Source: Halomonas sp. SpR8 | GTDB lineage: Bacteria > Pseudomonadota > Gammaproteobacteria > Pseudomonadales > Halomonadaceae | Direction: 5' to 3' | Assembly (NCBI RefSeq): GCF_031010195.1 | Contig: NZ_JAUAMC010000004.1 | Span: forward strand, 124,001-188,000 | Length of the DNA stretch: 64,000 bases | Shown: one piece after another, positions 60,925 through 64,000 of the stretch | Layout of the letters: each line of letters begins with the position of its first letter | Numbering within the stretch: the first letter of the stretch is position 1 | The notes under the pieces: model-generated | What the model was told of the DNA's origin: nothing | Databases searched by the model: none | The model's input: the letters and a program-made list of their open reading frames with translations, nothing else | Made by a program: the position numbers and the translations under genes

Positions 60925-62091
60925 TCACACGATTGCGTGAGGCACAAAGCATGAGGAGTCTTTGGTGATGCGGCCAACGTCTTCGCGAATGCCCATGCCG
61001 CAAGCGCGGTCACCAACTACCCAACTGCCTATTAGTGCGTGGTTGTTACCAAAGCGCGGCATCGGGTGATAGGCCTGACGAATCCAGGGGCTGTCGGTGT
61101 AGGGGCCATCCACCGCTTCGCGCTGACCGGCTGGGGTAATCAGTTCGATGTTGTTGCCTTCCCGGGAGAAAAACGGCTTGCGCACCCAGCCTGCCGGTAG
61201 CGGTGGGCTGCTAGCCGTCTCGAAAAACGCCGGTAGTAGATTGGGGTGGCCTTCAAAGTGCTCCCATAGCAGCGGCAAAATTCCCTTGTTAGAGAGAACC
61301 GCTTTCCAGGGTGGCTCAAACCAGTGGGTGTTTAGCTGTGGGATAACCTCGCCGAAGTCGTCATCGGCCATCTCCTCCCACGGGTAGAGCTTGAACAGGG
61401 CGTGGATGGGTTGGTTGTTCAAGTCGACAAAGTATTCAGCGCCGGGATGGAGGCCAATATCTTCCATGTAGATAAACGGCGCCTTGAGGCCCGCTTGCAC
61501 CGCTACATCCTGCAAGTAGTGCACGGTGGCACGCTCTTCGGCGTTATCTTTGATGCAGGAGAAATACAGCGTACGGGCGTCAATGCGGTCGCCAAGATGC
61601 GCCATGGCATTGATGAGGCGCTCCTGAATCGAATTGTACTGATCTGCATGACGGGGCAGGATGCCCTGGGCGATGGCTTGTTCAAGCCATACCCACTGAA
61701 AAAAGCCCGCTTCGTAAAGCGAAGTGGGCGTGTCGTAGTTGAGCTCCAGCAGCTTTGCCGGGCCGTCTCCGGAGTAGGCGAAATCCATCCGCCCGTAGAG
61801 GTGCGGCTGGCCGGACTTCCAGGAGTTGTGGATGCTGTCCCACATATGCTCAGGTAGCGCCAAGCGCTGCATAAGTGCATTGGAGTGGCAGACCTTATCG
61901 ACCAACTCCATGCACATCTCATGCACTTCCTCGGTAGGCGCTTCGATGTCGCGCTCTACCTGCTCTAGGGTGAACTGGTAGTAGGCATCCTCTTTCCAGT
62001 AGGGCTCCCCGTCGATGGTGTGAAAATTAAAGCCGAGCTCATGGGCCAGGGCTTTCCACTCGTTGCGTTCAGGGATATCAATTCGCAGCAT
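60925..62091 (-). CDS. Glutathionylspermidine-synthase family protein (YjfC/YgiC-like)
   Basis: A 388-residue ATP-grasp-type ligase homologue. Conserved text includes FHTIDGEPYWKEDAYYQFTLEQVE, KLLELNYDTPTSLYEAGFFQWVWLEQAI, WVRKPFFSREGNNIELI and HALIGSWVVGDRACGMGIREDVGRITKDSSCFVPHAIV. It corresponds to the synthetase domain alone, as in YgiC/YjfC, without the amidase domain of E. coli Gsp. Genuine glutathionylspermidine synthesis has not been shown for this subfamily. It is the last gene of the yjf-like run. Confidence 0.87.
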   Translation of the reverse strand: MLRIDIPERNEWKALAHELGFNFHTIDGEPYWKEDAYYQFTLEQVERDIEAPTEEVHEMCMELVDKVCHSNALMQRLALPEHMWDSIHNSWKSGQPHLYGRMDFAYSGDGPAKLLELNYDTPTSLYEAGFFQWVWLEQAIAQGILPRHADQYNSIQERLINAMAHLGDRIDARTLYFSCIKDNAEERATVHYLQDVAVQAGLKAPFIYMEDIGLHPGAEYFVDLNNQPIHALFKLYPWEEMADDDFGEVIPQLNTHWFEPPWKAVLSNKGILPLLWEHFEGHPNLLPAFFETASSPPLPAGWVRKPFFSREGNNIELITPAGQREAVDGPYTDSPWIRQAYHPMPRFGNNHALIGSWVVGDRACGMGIREDVGRITKDSSCFVPHAIV

Positions 62092-62109
62092 GGTGATTGT
62101 GGCTGGCGG

Positions 62110-62733
62110 CTATGAGCCCCAACCACCTCGTGCCGAGGAGCGTGAGCCAAAGCCCCGGCGCTGAGAAGCTGCTTGCCGATTCTGCGCCACCGAGCTGCGC
62201 ATCGCATCGTTACGTTGGGAGACCCGCTGCGTGGCCTGATTAGAGGCGGTGTTCCAGTTGCCCTGATTCTGACGATTACGGTACACCGGCTCCTGGTAAA
62301 CCCGCTCGAAGGAGCGGCCACGGTTGGTGTTGGACATCATGCTGCCGACCATATAACCCATCATGGCGGGCATAAACCAACTGCCGCCGGTGCTGCCGGT
62401 CGCGGCTTGAGACTGCTCTTCGGTGGGCGCGGTGCAGGAGCCTTCACCATTCTCGGCTTCGCACTCTTCCAGGGTGCTATAGCGAGGCACCGACTCTAAA
62501 GAGGCTTTGTAAGCGTCTTCGCAGGCGCTACGGGTGTAGACATTCTCCGCGACGCAATCCTCAACGCTTTGAAAGCTGCGCGGCTCATCGAATTCGATCT
62601 CGGTAATTTGCTCTTCCTGGGGTGGCTGGCCGCAGGCGGTAAGTCCAAAGGCGCTGGCGCCCATCATCGCCAGGGTTAAGCGCCCGCTGCGCTTGCGGCG
62701 AGGTAGATGGGGGGTGTGATCGTGTTTAGACAT
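62110..62733 (-). CDS. DUF1190 family (YgiB/YjfM-like) lipoprotein-like protein
   Basis: A 207-residue protein. A basic N-terminus precedes the hydrophobic LTLAMMGASAFGLTACG, a possible lipobox ending at Cys. SVEDCVAENVYTRSACEDAYKASLESVPRYSTLEECEAENGEGSC holds paired cysteines typical of DUF1190. The tail is rich in Gln, Asn, Arg, Ser and Gly (SRSSARGGWGS). The function is unknown; it always seems to accompany the YgiC/YjfC ligase. The ATG at 62733 follows AAGGAGAG. Confidence 0.85.
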   Translation of the reverse strand: MSKHDHTPHLPRRKRSGRLTLAMMGASAFGLTACGQPPQEEQITEIEFDEPRSFQSVEDCVAENVYTRSACEDAYKASLESVPRYSTLEECEAENGEGSCTAPTEEQSQAATGSTGGSWFMPAMMGYMVGSMMSNTNRGRSFERVYQEPVYRNRQNQGNWNTASNQATQRVSQRNDAMRSSVAQNRQAASQRRGFGSRSSARGGWGS

Positions 62734-62761
62734 GCAGGCTCTCTCCTTTACCACGTCGTCG

Positions 62762-63175
62762 TTACCAAGTCATCGAAGCGGCGTTGAGTAAGCCAACTGC
62801 CACGGCCACGCTGGCCATTAAAATGCCGTAGGCCTGGTGGCCTTCGGTGATGTGCTGAGAGAGGCTTTCGCCCTGTTTACGCAGAAACAGCTTTACGCCA
62901 AAGAAGGTGGCCAGTTGAACAACAAAGGCCACCACGCCCCAGAGCACAAAATCGATAAAGTTGATGGAGTGCGCCATCGCGCTATACAGCGGGATGGTAA
63001 AGCCTAGAATCGAGCCGCCGTAGGCGGAGGCCGCCGCTGCGTTGCCTTCGCGAATCAGTGTCCACTCGTGGTGGGGGGTAATCCGGCTGTAGCAGTACAT
63101 AAAAGCGGCGAGCAGTATTATCGCCGTCACGAGATAGGCGATAAATGACGGCAAGCCGTAGAGATAATTCACCAT
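62762..63175 (-). CDS. DUF350 family (YjfL-like) membrane protein
   Basis: A 137-residue protein with four predicted membrane helices in two repeated halves (FIAYLVTAIILLAAFMYCY, GGSILGFTIPLYSAMAHSINFIDFVLWGVVAFVVQLATFFGV, QAYGILMASVAVAVGLLNAASMTW). This is the DUF350 pattern. No function is established. It lies between the DUF2491 and DUF1190 genes. Confidence 0.85.
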   Translation of the reverse strand: MVNYLYGLPSFIAYLVTAIILLAAFMYCYSRITPHHEWTLIREGNAAAASAYGGSILGFTIPLYSAMAHSINFIDFVLWGVVAFVVQLATFFGVKLFLRKQGESLSQHITEGHQAYGILMASVAVAVGLLNAASMTW

Positions 63176-63195
63176 GGTGGTCGTTTCCTTTTAGA

Positions 63196-63936
63196 TTAGA
63201 TTGCGTCGATATCGACAGAGGCCACATCCACCCCCACGTTGTGCACCACCATAAAACTGCCTTCGCCATCGTTTTCAGCGCTTAGCAGTAAATACTCCAT
63301 GCGCTCAGCGTCTTCGATGGTGCGCTCGTAAAGCATCGCGTGATGAGTCACCTGCTTAGAAGCCACGCTCTCGGTGGTCATTACCTGCTCTTCAAAAACC
63401 ACTGGCGGCGACCACAGGCTGTCGCCGTTACCCCATACCCGCTGGTAGGTGCAACTGCGTGCCTCGTCAGTGGTCGAGGTAAGCGCGATGGTTTGCGCGC
63501 CGATGCTGTTGGGCTGTTTTTCGTCACCGTTAATTAACTTATCGCCGTTTATCAAATTATCAAATTCGACATCCGAAAGATGGGCAACACAGTAAAAGTC
63601 AAACAGCTTATATTCAAGCACCTGACCCTGTTCGATGTTGGCCTGTAGCCAAGTATCGTTATCCAGGTAGAATCGCACCAAGTGCGACCCTTGCCCAAGA
63701 TCAACATGGCCCACGGCGGCAATATGATGATAGGCCTCGTCATCCCAGCGAAAGAGGGCGTCCGGGTGCGCGCGCAGGCCGATCAGCTTGATGTTGACGC
63801 GGCCATCCAGGCGTAGGCCCTCAAGGTCTTCCTGGCTAACGCCAGTGGGCAACCCTGCCGCTACCGGACGGCCGGTGGAAGGCTCGGGTGGCTTCTCGGT
63901 GGTAGCGCGAAAAAGTGCCTTGAGGGTATTTAGCAT
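63196..63936 (-). CDS. DUF2491 family (YjfK-like) protein
   Basis: A 246-residue cytoplasmic protein matching the YjfK/DUF2491 family: LRLDGRVNIKLIGLRAHPDALFRWDDEAYHHIAAVGHVDLGQGSHLVRFYLDNDTWLQANIEQGQVLEYKLFDF, and the C-terminal YERTIEDAERMEYLLLSAENDGEGSFMVVHNVGVDV. The function is unknown. GGGAG precedes the ATG at 63936. Confidence 0.83.
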   Translation of the reverse strand: MLNTLKALFRATTEKPPEPSTGRPVAAGLPTGVSQEDLEGLRLDGRVNIKLIGLRAHPDALFRWDDEAYHHIAAVGHVDLGQGSHLVRFYLDNDTWLQANIEQGQVLEYKLFDFYCVAHLSDVEFDNLINGDKLINGDEKQPNSIGAQTIALTSTTDEARSCTYQRVWGNGDSLWSPPVVFEEQVMTTESVASKQVTHHAMLYERTIEDAERMEYLLLSAENDGEGSFMVVHNVGVDVASVDIDAI

Positions 63937-63970
63937 GGTTTGGCTCCCTAATGCGTATAAACAGCTGGGC

Positions 63971-64000
63971 TTACTCTTGTGGCGCGTTTTTCTTCGCTTT
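63971..64000 (-). CDS. C-terminal end of an upstream gene (partial), probably YjfJ/PspA-like
   Basis: One minus-strand frame at the right edge reads ...KAKKNAPQE and then a TAA stop (63971-63973), 34 bp before the DUF2491 start. In the E. coli yjf cluster the gene before yjfK is the PspA/IM30-like yjfJ, so that identity is inferred from gene order only; ten residues are too few to show it. Confidence 0.4.
   Translation of the reverse strand, partial: KAKKNAPQE

Overview
This window reads as chromosomal DNA of a moderately GC-rich gammaproteobacterium, most likely Halomonas or another Halomonadaceae. That is an inference from protein style and gene content (DUF3305/DUF3306 formate dehydrogenase cluster, NCS1 permeases, Pcs-type phosphatidylcholine synthase, DUF1127, yjf cluster); no rRNA is present to confirm it. 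I see no rRNA, tRNA, CRISPR array, prophage or insertion sequence. The window is a series of short operons, densely packed except for one 571-base gap (29239-29809).

Layout. (1) 1-3728, minus: FecCD permease, ATPase, binding protein and a TonB-dependent receptor cut by the left edge, an iron-chelate type import operon. (2) 3986-9930: class I aldolase; a MocR regulator facing a DUF1127/PhzF pair across four ATACAG/CTGTAT half-sites; a peptide-deformylase-like domain fused to a PLP serine/threonine-dehydratase-like domain, divergent from an Lrp/AsnC regulator. (3) 9971-15508: MDR oxidoreductase, an ECF sigma/anti-sigma pair divergent from a secreted fasciclin protein (a SigK-RskA-MPT70/83-like module), tag glycosylase, phosphatidylcholine synthase, GNAT, YbaK. 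(4) 15586-23966: codBA, a TetR repressor and RND efflux pair separated by a perfect 34-bp palindrome, and an orphan siderophore-binding protein.

(5) 24143-32232: reductive pyrimidine degradation (PreA, PreT, dihydropyrimidinase, beta-ureidopropionase), a divergent NCS1 permease with a well-matched sigma-54 promoter, and a LysR regulator. Together with codBA this supports cytosine to uracil to beta-alanine plus ammonia and CO2 as a nitrogen source. (6) 32436-35135: a membrane PAS-GGDEF-EAL protein. (7) 35132-50917: molybdenum cofactor genes (cobW-like, moaA, moeA, mobA, fdhD; then moaB and a second moeA) flank a membrane-bound, cysteine-containing formate dehydrogenase (FdhA, FdhB, cytochrome b) with its DUF3305, DUF3306, ferredoxin, TorD-like and small Tat accessory proteins.

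(8) 50961-60723, minus: an eight-gene chemosensory operon of Wsp-like composition (MCP, CheB, CheR-TPR, hybrid CheA, single REC, Hpt-REC-REC-GGDEF, CheW, degenerate CheW-like), whose predicted output is cyclic di-GMP. (9) 60925-64000, minus: a yjfJKLMC-like cluster (DUF2491, DUF350, DUF1190 and glutathionylspermidine-synthase-like proteins) running off the right edge.

The items I would look at first are the deformylase-dehydratase fusion, the rearranged Wsp-like system with its Hpt-REC-REC-GGDEF output, the sigma/anti-sigma/fasciclin module, and the operators at 18882-18915 and 6230-6311.
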